Part shown: positions 52,621-60,884 of the stretch, piece by piece
Numbering within the stretch: position 1 is the first letter of the stretch
Layout of the letters: every line of letters starts with the position of its first letter
Source: Flavobacterium sp.
GTDB lineage: Bacteria; Bacteroidota; Bacteroidia; Flavobacteriales; Flavobacteriaceae
Direction: 5' to 3'
DNA: 64,000 bases
Assembly (NCBI RefSeq): GCF_025352425.1
Contig: NZ_JANXTI010000065.1
Span: 1-64,000, forward strand
Translations under genes and position numbers: made by a program
The notes under the pieces: generated by a model
Database searches by the model: none
What the model saw: only the letters and a program-made list of their open reading frames with translations
What the model was told of the DNA's origin: nothing

Positions 52621-53027
52621 TGGATGGCACCAAAATACCATGCAAAATGTTGAGCCTTGATCCATACAGCCAATGGCTCGGCATCGAAATTCTCGAATGT
52701 GAACTTGGGCGTTGCAGAGTTGCTATGACCGTTCGCAAGGAAATGCTCAACAGTATGAATAAAGCCCACGGCGGAATTACTTATTCTTTGGCCGATACCG
52801 CTTTTGGATTTGCCGCAAATACGCATGGCAGATTCGCAGTTTCCATCGAAACGTCAATCAATCATATCGAAGCCGTGAACGAAGGCGATTATCTGGTGGC
52901 CGAATCCATCATCGAAAAAGTAAACAATAAACTCGGTTTCAACATTATCGAAGTAAAACGCGGCAACGAAATGGTCGCGCTGTTCAAAGGCGTTGTTTAC
53001 AGAACTGCTAAAGAATGGGAGGATTAG
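52620..53027 (+). CDS. paaI: Hotdog thioesterase of the phenylacetate pathway
   Basis: This 135-residue hotdog-fold protein carries the PaaI signature: MNKAHGGITYSLADTAFGFA, with the active-site Asp in the helix. PaaI rescues CoA from dead-end ring-hydroxylated phenylacetyl-CoA. It overlaps paaH by one base. Confidence 0.93.
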   Translation: MDGTKIPCKMLSLDPYSQWLGIEILECELGRCRVAMTVRKEMLNSMNKAHGGITYSLADTAFGFAANTHGRFAVSIETSINHIEAVNEGDYLVAESIIEKVNNKLGFNIIEVKRGNEMVALFKGVVYRTAKEWED

Positions 53028-53106
53028 GAGCGGTTGGTTCGGGCTTTTCCAGTAATGGTAATTCCCGCTTTCCGCGCTGCATGGCAGCTTGCTGCAATCG
53101 GGGCTA
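53028..53106. repeat. CCCGCTAT-CTATCGGGGCTA-family repeat, divergent copy 2
   Basis: This copy shares GGAGC at the start, TTCCCGCTTTCCG inside and GCAATCGGGGCTAAA at the end, but the middle differs (GCATGGCAGCTTGCTGC). It fills most of the paaI-paaJ gap. Confidence 0.6.
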
Positions 53107-53140
53107 AAGAGTAAATGAATTGAATAGAATTTAAAATACA

Positions 53141-54343
53141 ATGGAAGCATACATCATAGACGGAGTCCGTACTCCAATCGGAAGTTACCAAGGTTCACTG
53201 GCATCGGTTCGCGCGGATGATTTAGGTGCATTGGTTATAAAAACCGTAGTTGAAAAGAATCCAAATATTCCTAAAGATGCATACGACGATGTAATCATGG
53301 GCTGTGCGAATCAAGCCGGAGAAGACAATCGTAATGTAGCTCGTATGTCTTCGCTTTTAGCAGGATTGCCATATAGCGTTCCCGGAGAAACTGTAAACCG
53401 TTTATGCAGTTCGGGACTGTCGGCAATAATCCACGCAAATCGCGCTATCAAAGCTGGTGACGGACACATTTTTATCGCAGGCGGAATCGAAAATATGACT
53501 CGTGGACCATTAGTAGTTTCTAAACCATCAGCTGCTTTCGGAACCGATTCCAAAATGTACGATTCAAGTTTCGGTTGGAGATTTATCAATCCGAAACTGC
53601 ATCAAATGTATGGTACAGATGCGATGGGAGAAACAGCAGAAAATCTGGTGGAAATCTACAATATTTCAAGAGAAGATCAGGATGCTTTTGCTTTGAACAG
53701 TCAGATAAAAGCAGCAGCAGCTCAAACATCAGGAAGATTGGCAAAAGAAATAGTTGCTGTAGAAATTCCGCAACGCAAAGGCGACCCAATTCAATTTTCT
53801 AAAGACGAATTCATAAAACCAAACACAACATTAGAAGGCTTATCCAAATTACGCACAGCTTTCAAGAAAGACGGAAGTGTAACCGCCGGAAATGCTTCGG
53901 GCTTAAACGACGGAGCAGCAGCAACTATCATCGCATCCGAAGAAGCTGTAAAAAAATACAATTTGAAACCTTTAGCAAGAATAGTAAGCTCTGCAGTAGT
54001 TGGTGTTGAACCAAGAATTATGGGAATCGGCCCGGTTGAAGCTACTAAAAAAGCATTGGAAAAAGCAGGCTTGACATTAGATCAAATCGACATTATCGAA
54101 TTAAACGAAGCATTTGCAGCACAAGCCTTAGCCTGTACACGCGCATGGGGAATCGCGGATAACGACCCAAGATTAAATCCAAACGGCGGTTCGATTGCAA
54201 TTGGACATCCACTTGGAGTTACAGGAGCCAGAATTGCGTATTCCGCAGCCTTAGAATTACAGCTAACAGGAAAACGATATGCATTAATTACAATGTGTAT
54301 TGGCGTGGGACAAGGTTACGCAGCCATAATTGAAAAAGTATAA
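53141..54343 (+). CDS. paaJ: 3-oxoadipyl-CoA thiolase
   Basis: This 400-residue thiolase has the acyl-enzyme Cys in NRLCSSGLSAI (about 87), the IENMTRGPLV loop, the His in GGSIAIGHPLGVTGAR (about 357) and the second Cys in MCIGVGQG (about 387). It cleaves 3-oxoadipyl-CoA into succinyl-CoA and acetyl-CoA. The phenylacetate context favours PaaJ/PcaF over general AtoB. Confidence 0.94.
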   Translation: MEAYIIDGVRTPIGSYQGSLASVRADDLGALVIKTVVEKNPNIPKDAYDDVIMGCANQAGEDNRNVARMSSLLAGLPYSVPGETVNRLCSSGLSAIIHANRAIKAGDGHIFIAGGIENMTRGPLVVSKPSAAFGTDSKMYDSSFGWRFINPKLHQMYGTDAMGETAENLVEIYNISREDQDAFALNSQIKAAAAQTSGRLAKEIVAVEIPQRKGDPIQFSKDEFIKPNTTLEGLSKLRTAFKKDGSVTAGNASGLNDGAAATIIASEEAVKKYNLKPLARIVSSAVVGVEPRIMGIGPVEATKKALEKAGLTLDQIDIIELNEAFAAQALACTRAWGIADNDPRLNPNGGSIAIGHPLGVTGARIAYSAALELQLTGKRYALITMCIGVGQGYAAIIEKV

Positions 54344-54368
54344 AATTTACTGAACTAAATTCAGCACA

Positions 54369-56864
54369 ATGAATAAAATACAAAATTACATTTTAGGAAA
54401 TTGGACATCAGGCGTAGGAGAAGGCGTTCCTTTAATTGATTCGGTGACTGGACAAATCGTCGGTCATGCTTCTACACAAGGGCTAGACTTTGGCGAAATC
54501 CTTCACTACGGAAGAACCAAAGGTGGCGAAAAACTCCGCAAAATGACTTTTCAGGAGCGAGGGAATATGATTAAAAACCTAGCGCTGTATCTGACCAAAC
54601 GCAAAGAACAATTCTATGAAATGAGTTATAGGACGGGAGCTACCCGCGTAGACAGTTGGATTGACATCGAAGGTGGTTTCGGAAACTTATTTGCAAACGC
54701 CTCATTGCGTAAATTATTCCCAAACCAACCGTACCATGTAGAAGGTGACCCAATTGATTTGTCTAAGGGTGGACGTTTTATGGCGCATCATATTTTGGTG
54801 CCAAAACGAGGTGTTGCAGTACACATTAATGCATTTAATTTTCCAATTTGGGGTATGCTCGAAAAATGTGCCGTAAATTGGATGGCCGGAATGCCAGCAG
54901 TGGTAAAACCAGCAACATCAACATCGTATTTAACCGAAGCAGTGGTTAGGGAAATCATCGCTTCCAATATTTTACCCGAAGGTGCTTTGCAATTGATTTG
55001 CGGTTCAGCCAATACACTTTTAGATACTGTCGAAAGTCAGGATGTTGTTACCTTTACCGGTTCGGCCACGACGGGAAGAATGTTGAAAGCCCATCCAAGA
55101 ATCATTAACGAATCGGTGCCGTTTAATATGGAAGCTGATTCATTAAACTCTTCTATTTTAGGAGAAGATGCCATTCTCGGAACTCCCGAATTTGATTTAT
55201 TCATCAATCAGGTTCGCAGCGAAATGACCGTAAAATGTGGTCAAAAATGTACAGCAATAAGAAGAATTATCGTTCCGGAAAAATTAATGGACGACGTTCA
55301 AATAGCTTTAGGAAAAGCATTGGATAAAGTAACTATTGGTGACCCAAGATTAAAAGAAGTGCGAATGGGTTCATTGGTTTCTATAGACCAAGTGGAAGAA
55401 GTAAAAGCCAGAACACACGAAATTGCCAAAACAGCCAAAATTGTCTATGGCGATTTTGATAAATTAAATTTAATCGGAGCCAACGGCAAAGGCGCGTTCA
55501 TTAGTCCAATGTTACTTCGGGAAGAAAATCCGTTTACAAATTTATCAGCTCACGATACAGAAGCTTTCGGACCAGTAGCGACAATTATGCCGTATAAAAA
55601 CTTAGATGAAGCTATCGAATTGGCCAAACTCGGGAAAGGTTCATTGGTATCTTCTATCGTAACCAATTCGGACGAAATCGCTAAAGAGTACGTAATAAAC
55701 GCTGCAACGCATCACGGAAGGATTTTGGTGTTGAATAGAGAAAACGCGAAACAAAGTACGGGTCACGGTTCGCCGCTACCATTATTGGTTCACGGTGGTC
55801 CCGGGCGCGCGGGAGGTGGCGAGGAAATGGGAGGAGTTCGCGGAATCAAACATTATATGCAGCGCTGTGCCGTACAAGGTTCGCCAACCACATTAACGGA
55901 AATCACCGGCATTTATCAGCCGAATTCGGCCTACAAAGAATCGGCTCAACATCCATTCCAATATCATTGGGAGGATATTCAACCAGGCATGTCGTTAAAA
56001 ACACACAAACGTACCATTACGGATACAGATATCATCAATTTTGCCAACTTAACGTGGGATCATTTCTACGCGCATACCGATATTACCTCGCTTGACGGAA
56101 GTATTTTTGAAAAGCGAACGGCACACGGATATTTCATTTTGGCCGCGGCTGCCGGACTGTTTGTGCATCCGAATAAAGGTCCGGTTGCTGCTAATTATGG
56201 TTTGGAAGAATGCCGTTTCCTGCGCCCGTTATATCACAACGATACGGTTTATGTGCGTTTGACCTGTAAACAAAAAATCGAAAGGGATGTTGCTTCTGCC
56301 GAGCATCCAAGCGGCATTGTAAAATGGTTTGTGGAGGTTTTTGATACCGAAGACGAATTGGTAGCAGTAGCTACAATTTTAACGATGGTGCAGAAAAAGC
56401 AAGAAGTTTTTGTTGAAATAACCGATGAGAAAATTGCAGAATGGCTTAACAAGTTGACAGAAAACATGAAACCACACTGGGGTATTTTAACACCGCAACA
56501 TCTATTAGAACATTTGGAGGATGGTTATAAAATTTTGTCGGGACAAGTCCAGGATTTTGAGATTGCAACACCGGAAAATATTTTGGAGAAAGTGCACCAT
56601 TCATTATACAATTACGAAAAGTTTCCAAAAGGAAGCGCTTTTCCAACCATGAAAAAAGGGGAACTTGAAGAATTAATGCATCCGGATTTCTTAACAGCCA
56701 AAGAAAAGTTTTTAGAGGCAAGAGAAGCTTATACAACGTTTTTTAAAGAAAACCCCAAAGCCATCTTAAAAAATATGGTCTTCGGAGAACTAAACCGATA
56801 TGAATCTTATTTGTTGGAAAGAAAACATTTAAATCATCATTTTGGGCAATTCGGAATTTTATAA
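54369..56864 (+). CDS. paaZ: Bifunctional oxepin-CoA hydrolase / aldehyde dehydrogenase with extra C-terminal domain
   Basis: This 831-residue protein has an ALDH domain (about 1-520, base E255 in FNMEADSLN, nucleophile C294 in CGQKC). A MaoC-type hydratase domain follows (about 530-680, THKRTITDTD, LTWDHFYAHTD). It opens oxepin-CoA and oxidises the aldehyde. E. coli PaaZ is about 680 residues. The extra 130-150 residues (about 697-831) read ILTPQHLLEHLEDGYKI and ERKHLNHHFGQFGIL, resembling DUF1569/DinB-like four-helix bundles with conserved His (H711, H715, H820, H823, H824). The downstream gap holds a dispersed repeat. Confidence 0.94.
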   Translation: MNKIQNYILGNWTSGVGEGVPLIDSVTGQIVGHASTQGLDFGEILHYGRTKGGEKLRKMTFQERGNMIKNLALYLTKRKEQFYEMSYRTGATRVDSWIDIEGGFGNLFANASLRKLFPNQPYHVEGDPIDLSKGGRFMAHHILVPKRGVAVHINAFNFPIWGMLEKCAVNWMAGMPAVVKPATSTSYLTEAVVREIIASNILPEGALQLICGSANTLLDTVESQDVVTFTGSATTGRMLKAHPRIINESVPFNMEADSLNSSILGEDAILGTPEFDLFINQVRSEMTVKCGQKCTAIRRIIVPEKLMDDVQIALGKALDKVTIGDPRLKEVRMGSLVSIDQVEEVKARTHEIAKTAKIVYGDFDKLNLIGANGKGAFISPMLLREENPFTNLSAHDTEAFGPVATIMPYKNLDEAIELAKLGKGSLVSSIVTNSDEIAKEYVINAATHHGRILVLNRENAKQSTGHGSPLPLLVHGGPGRAGGGEEMGGVRGIKHYMQRCAVQGSPTTLTEITGIYQPNSAYKESAQHPFQYHWEDIQPGMSLKTHKRTITDTDIINFANLTWDHFYAHTDITSLDGSIFEKRTAHGYFILAAAAGLFVHPNKGPVAANYGLEECRFLRPLYHNDTVYVRLTCKQKIERDVASAEHPSGIVKWFVEVFDTEDELVAVATILTMVQKKQEVFVEITDEKIAEWLNKLTENMKPHWGILTPQHLLEHLEDGYKILSGQVQDFEIATPENILEKVHHSLYNYEKFPKGSAFPTMKKGELEELMHPDFLTAKEKFLEAREAYTTFFKENPKAILKNMVFGELNRYESYLLERKHLNHHFGQFGIL

Positions 56865-56872
56865 ATAGTAAT

Positions 56873-56971
56873 GGAAGCTAATCCCGCTATTCGTTGCAAT
56901 CTTTTTTGCATTTCCCTTTCGCCAACGCTTCAGGGCAATCCAAAAAAGGATTTCCACTGCTATCGGGGCTA
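56873..56971. repeat. CCCGCTAT-CTATCGGGGCTA repeat, copy 3
   Basis: GAAGCTAATCCCGCTATTCG opens, GCAATCTTTTTTGC lies inside and CCACTGCTATCGGGGCTA closes. The central CTTTTTTG/CAAAAAAGGA dyad can fold. Best preserved together with the copy at 62930. Confidence 0.8.
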
Positions 56972-56987
56972 AAAAAATAAAAATTAA

Positions 56988-57737
56988 ATGGAAGCATACG
57001 TTAAACACGAAATACAAAACAACATCGCCACAATCGAGTTTTTTCATCCCGAACAAAATTCGTTGCCAAGTGATATATTAAAATTATTAGCACACACAAT
57101 CACAGAAGTTGGTAACAATGGCGACGTAAAAGTCGTTATCCTTAAAAGTGGCGGTGACCGAACCTTTTGTGCCGGAGCCAGCTTTAAGGAATTAATGGTC
57201 ATCAACGATGCTGAAACCGGAAAAATATTTTTCTCCGGTTTTGCCAATGTAATCAACGCGATGCGAAAATGCCCAAAATTCATTATCGGTCGCATACAGG
57301 GAAAAACCGTTGGAGGAGGCGTAGGAATTGCCGCTTCGACCGATTATTGTATGGCGACCCAATTTGCCGCTATCAAATTGAGTGAACTTAACGTCGGTAT
57401 AGGACCTTTTGTAGTTTCTCCTGCTATCGAAAGAAAAATGGGGGTTTCAGCCATGTCGCAAATTGCCATTGATGCCAATACATTTTACGAAGCAAGTTGG
57501 GCAAGAGAAAAAGGTTTGTATGTAAGTATATTCGAAAGCATTGAAGCATTAGATGCAGAAGTTCAAAAATTCGCCGAGCATCTATGCACCTACAATCCTG
57601 AGGCAATGGTGGAAATGAAAAAGGTTTTCTGGCGAGGAACAGAAGATTGGGACAATTTATTAGCCGAAAGAGCTGCCATTAGCGGAAGATTAGTGCTGTC
57701 TGATTTTACAAAAGAAACATTGAAGAAATTTAAATAA
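56988..57737 (+). CDS. paaF: 2,3-dehydroadipyl-CoA hydratase (enoyl-CoA hydratase family)
   Basis: This 249-residue crotonase has DRTFCAGASFKEL and GRIQGKTVGGGVGIAASTDY for the oxyanion hole. The usual active-site region reads LSELNVGIGPFVVSPAIERK, so the canonical catalytic Glu of hydratases at E-x-x-x-G is not obvious and the exact reaction is uncertain. As the second crotonase in the cluster it is the best PaaF candidate. Confidence 0.75.
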   Translation: MEAYVKHEIQNNIATIEFFHPEQNSLPSDILKLLAHTITEVGNNGDVKVVILKSGGDRTFCAGASFKELMVINDAETGKIFFSGFANVINAMRKCPKFIIGRIQGKTVGGGVGIAASTDYCMATQFAAIKLSELNVGIGPFVVSPAIERKMGVSAMSQIAIDANTFYEASWAREKGLYVSIFESIEALDAEVQKFAEHLCTYNPEAMVEMKKVFWRGTEDWDNLLAERAAISGRLVLSDFTKETLKKFK

Positions 57738-57810
57738 AGACAAAGAGATAATAGACGAAGAGATGACAGACAGAAATCTATTATCTATCCGTCTATCATC
57801 TATTATCTAA
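57736..57810. repeat. AT-rich inverted repeat between paaF and paaY
   Basis: AGATAATAGA at 57746-57755 can pair with TCTATTATCT at 57777-57786 or 57799-57808. Words such as GACGAAGAGATGACAGAC and CCGTCTATCATC are degenerate copies of one unit. Confidence 0.6.
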
Positions 57811-57816
57811 GAAAAA

Positions 57817-58413
57817 ATGATATACGAATTCAAAGGATTTATCCCCGTTATACACGAAAGCAGTTTCATCCACCCGCAAGCCGCGGTAACCGGAAATGTG
57901 ATTATTGGAAAAAATGTTTACGTTGGTCCGGGCGCTGCCATTCGGGGTGATTGGGGCGAAATCATCATTGAAGACGGTTGCAACGTTCAGGAAAACTGCA
58001 CTATCCACATGTTTCCCGGAAAATCGATGGTATTAAAAGCCGGCGCGCATATTGGCCACGGAGCGATTATTCACGGAGCGAATATCGGGGCAAATTGTTT
58101 GGTTGGAATGAACGCGGTTATTATGGATGATGTAAATGTTGGCGATGAATGCATCATAGGAGCATTGAGTTTTATCAAAGCCGGAATGGAAATCCCGAAC
58201 CGCAAAATGGTTGTTGGAAATCCGGCGGTTATCATCAAGGATGTTTCTGATGAAATGATTGACTGGAAAACCAAGGGAACGGCTTTGTATCAGCAATTGC
58301 CAAAGGAATGTTACGAAACCTTAAAAGCAGTAGAACCATTAAGGGAAATTCCAACCAATCGACCAACACAGGAAGCGTTTTACAAAACATTAGAAGAATT
58401 TAGAAAAAAATAA
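57817..58413 (+). CDS. paaY: Hexapeptide-repeat protein PaaY (carbonic-anhydrase-like thioesterase)
   Basis: This 198-residue left-handed beta-helix protein has repeated V-x-G-N-V-I-I-G-style hexapeptides (HPQAAVTGNVIIGKNVYVGP, GAHIGHGAIIHGANIGANCL) with metal-binding His residues in the IGHGAIIHGA stretch. PaaY hydrolyses stray CoA thioesters of the pathway. The next gene begins one base after its stop codon. Confidence 0.92.
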   Translation: MIYEFKGFIPVIHESSFIHPQAAVTGNVIIGKNVYVGPGAAIRGDWGEIIIEDGCNVQENCTIHMFPGKSMVLKAGAHIGHGAIIHGANIGANCLVGMNAVIMDDVNVGDECIIGALSFIKAGMEIPNRKMVVGNPAVIIKDVSDEMIDWKTKGTALYQQLPKECYETLKAVEPLREIPTNRPTQEAFYKTLEEFRKK

Positions 58414-58414
58414 A

Positions 58415-59689
58415 ATGCCAATAATCGAATTTAAAATGCCTAAAATGGGTGAAAGCATTTCGGAAGCTACAATCATCACTTGGTTGAAAAGCGTAGGCGA
58501 TTTTGTCAACGCCGAAGAAACCCTCTTGGAAGTGGCGACGGATAAAGTCGACAGCGATATTCCGTCACCCATATCAGGAACGATTACGGAAATTCGATTT
58601 CACAAGGATGCTATTGTAGGCGTTGGAGAAGTTTTGGCATTAATTGATGCTAGTGAGAAGGTTGCAGGAAAGAAAATCACGATTGGCAAAACGGAAACCA
58701 AGTCAATGCCGAATGATAGCAAAAAGGCAGAAGTAGAAATACAAGTCAAATCCAATCCCGATGCTTTTCTTTCCCCATTAATCATTTCAATTGCGCAAAA
58801 AGAGAATCTATCAATAGAAGAACTGCAAAGTATTACTGGCTCAGGAATGGACGGGCGCGTCCAAAAAAGCGATGTTTTTCAGTATTTAAAAAATAGGAAA
58901 TATCCTATTCAAAGCAAACCGACAACCGCCCACCGACAGCAGACAACTTTTCCAAAACCAAAAATAAATTTCACAGAAGGAAAAGACCATATCGTAGAAA
59001 TGGACCGTATGCGCAAAATGATTGCGGATCATATGGTATATTCAAAGCAAACGTCGCCTCACGTGACTTCTTATATTGAGGTGGATGTGACGAATTTGGT
59101 GAACTGGAGAAATGAAAATAAAGATAAATTCCAATCGAAGCACAACGAAAAACTAACATTCACACCTGTTTTTGTTCAGGCTGTAGCTAAAGCAATTCAG
59201 GATTTTCCGATGATTAATGTCTCCGTTGATGAGAAAAATATCATCGTCCATAAAGACATCAACATTGGAATGGCGACAGCATTGCCAAGCGGAAATTTAA
59301 TCGTTCCGGTGGTAAAAAATGCCAACGAAAAAGATTTAGTAACTATTGCAAAAGCCGTTAATTATTTGGCAGATGCTTCCCGAAATAATAAACTAAAACC
59401 GGAAGAAATTCAAGGAAGTACATTCACGATTTCGAATGTTGGAACCTTTGGAAGTTTGATGGGAACGCCAATTATAAACCAGCCGGAAGTAGCGATTTTG
59501 GCACTCGGAATCATTAAAAAACGTCCGGAAGTAATTATGACTTCCAAAGGCGATGAAATTGCCATCCGCAGTATGATGTTTCTTTCTCTTTCGTTTGACC
59601 ACAGGGTGGTTGACGGATTTTTAGGTGGGTCTTTTTTGCAAAAAGTAGGCGATTATTTAGAACAATTTGATACCAACACAACTCTATAA
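58415..59689 (+). CDS. 2-oxoacid dehydrogenase E2 (dihydrolipoyl acyltransferase)
   Basis: This 424-residue protein has one lipoyl domain (lipoyl-Lys in EVATDKVDSDI, about 43), a peripheral subunit-binding domain (SPLIISIAQKENLSIEELQS, about 126-145), a linker and the catalytic domain ending with FDHRVVDG. It transfers an acyl group to CoA. It is probably BCKDH-type, given the adjacent aminotransferase and E1. The linker (about 168-178) contains a repeat-encoded PTTAHRQQTT stretch. No E3 (lipoamide dehydrogenase) lies in the window. The gene follows paaY without a gap, so it may share the paa promoter. Confidence 0.93.
   Translation: MPIIEFKMPKMGESISEATIITWLKSVGDFVNAEETLLEVATDKVDSDIPSPISGTITEIRFHKDAIVGVGEVLALIDASEKVAGKKITIGKTETKSMPNDSKKAEVEIQVKSNPDAFLSPLIISIAQKENLSIEELQSITGSGMDGRVQKSDVFQYLKNRKYPIQSKPTTAHRQQTTFPKPKINFTEGKDHIVEMDRMRKMIADHMVYSKQTSPHVTSYIEVDVTNLVNWRNENKDKFQSKHNEKLTFTPVFVQAVAKAIQDFPMINVSVDEKNIIVHKDINIGMATALPSGNLIVPVVKNANEKDLVTIAKAVNYLADASRNNKLKPEEIQGSTFTISNVGTFGSLMGTPIINQPEVAILALGIIKKRPEVIMTSKGDEIAIRSMMFLSLSFDHRVVDGFLGGSFLQKVGDYLEQFDTNTTL
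58918..58950. repeat. CCGACAAC-type repeat in the E2 linker
   Basis: ACCGACAACCGCCCACCGAC, then AGCAGACAACTTT, shares words with the intergenic repeat at 49090-49118. It encodes part of the inter-domain linker, in frame. Confidence 0.55.
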
Positions 59690-59693
59690 TATC

Positions 59694-60761
59694 ATGCAGG
59701 AAGTAATGACAAACTCAATTAAAATAACGAAAGCAATGCAGTCAAAAGCAAGTGAAGTTGATTTTCACAACATCGTTATGGGAACCCGATTTTCAGATCA
59801 TATGTTTATTTGTGATTATCAGAATGGCGAATGGCAAAATCCGAGAATTGAACCATTGGCTATGATTCCGACACATCCGGCGGCTATGGCATTGCATTAT
59901 GGTCAGGCGATTTTTGAAGGAATGAAAGCCACTATGGGAAAAGACGGAACGCCGTTATTATTTCGTCCCGATGAGAATGCCAAACGAATGAATTTCAGTG
60001 CGGACCGAATGGGAATGCCTTTGTTTCCTGAAGATTTATTCGTTGAAGCATTAAAACAATTTGTAGCGATAGAAAAAGAATGGATTCCGACACAGGAAGG
60101 TAGCGCTTTATATCTGCGCCCGTTTATGTATGCCGACGAACCTTTTATCGGAATGCGTGCGGCGACTAGCTTTAAGTTTATTGTTATGGCATCGCCAACC
60201 GGGCCTTTCTTTCACAAAAAAATTAAATTATATGCAGAAAAAAAATATGTTCGTGCCGTAAATGGTGGAACCGGAGAAGCGAAAGCAGCCGGAAACTATG
60301 CCGCTGCTATTCGTCCGACCGAGCATGCCAAAACAAAAGGCTATGACCAAGTGTTGTGGTTAGATGCGCAACATTTTGAACACATTCAGGAAGTGGGTAC
60401 GATGAATATTTTCTTCAAAATAGGAGGTAAGTTCATTACGCCCGATTTGAGCGGTTCAATTCTGGCGGGAATAACCCGAATGAGCGTGATTGACATTTTG
60501 CGAGATAAAGGATATGAAGTTACCGAACGTCCGATTACTATTACTGAAATCATTGAAGCTTCAGAAAACGGAACTTTGGAAGAAGCTTTTGGTGCCGGAA
60601 CTGCAGTTGGTATTGCTCGAATTGAAGAAATTGGAAACAAAGATTTGTCGATTAAATTCCCAGCAGAGAATCCGGTTTCGGATATGGTAGCGAACACTTT
60701 AGAAGGCATAAAAACACAAGAATTAGAAGATAAATTTGGCTGGTTGGTTGCAGCAAAGTAA
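59694..60761 (+). CDS. ilvE: Branched-chain amino acid aminotransferase
   Basis: A fold-type IV PLP enzyme (355 residues from ATG 59694, 351 from ATG 59706). The PLP Lys lies in RAVNGGTGEAKAAGNYAAAI (the K of GEAKAAGNY) and the phosphate-binding loop around SGSILAGITRMSVIDI. VGTMNIFFKIGG is typical of BCAT. It interconverts Val, Leu and Ile with their 2-oxo acids; relatives also accept Phe. The E2 stop precedes the start by 4 bp, indicating coupling. Confidence 0.94.
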   Translation: MQEVMTNSIKITKAMQSKASEVDFHNIVMGTRFSDHMFICDYQNGEWQNPRIEPLAMIPTHPAAMALHYGQAIFEGMKATMGKDGTPLLFRPDENAKRMNFSADRMGMPLFPEDLFVEALKQFVAIEKEWIPTQEGSALYLRPFMYADEPFIGMRAATSFKFIVMASPTGPFFHKKIKLYAEKKYVRAVNGGTGEAKAAGNYAAAIRPTEHAKTKGYDQVLWLDAQHFEHIQEVGTMNIFFKIGGKFITPDLSGSILAGITRMSVIDILRDKGYEVTERPITITEIIEASENGTLEEAFGAGTAVGIARIEEIGNKDLSIKFPAENPVSDMVANTLEGIKTQELEDKFGWLVAAK

Positions 60762-60786
60762 GTTAATCACTGTAAATATAATTTTG

Positions 60787-60850
60787 TTAACCATTAAGAT
60801 ATTAAGAAAGTTAAGGAAAACTTAATGAAACTTAATATCTTAATGGTTAA
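60787..60850. repeat. Perfect 20-bp inverted repeat before the E1 gene
   Basis: TTAACCATTAAGATATTAAG (60787-60806) and its exact complement (60831-60850) flank a 24-base loop. The ATG at 60825 lies inside the loop, and the peptide it would start is encoded by the repeat. Translation from 60885 is therefore more likely. Confidence 0.85.
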
Positions 60851-60884
60851 TAAAGCAAATCATTATTTAGCTCAAAATAAAAAA

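Noticed and set aside
56859..57056. Small reverse-strand frame over the paaZ-paaF gap
   Set aside because: It lies almost wholly in a dispersed repeat and in the start of paaF. Its hydrophobic residues come from AT-rich complement sequence.
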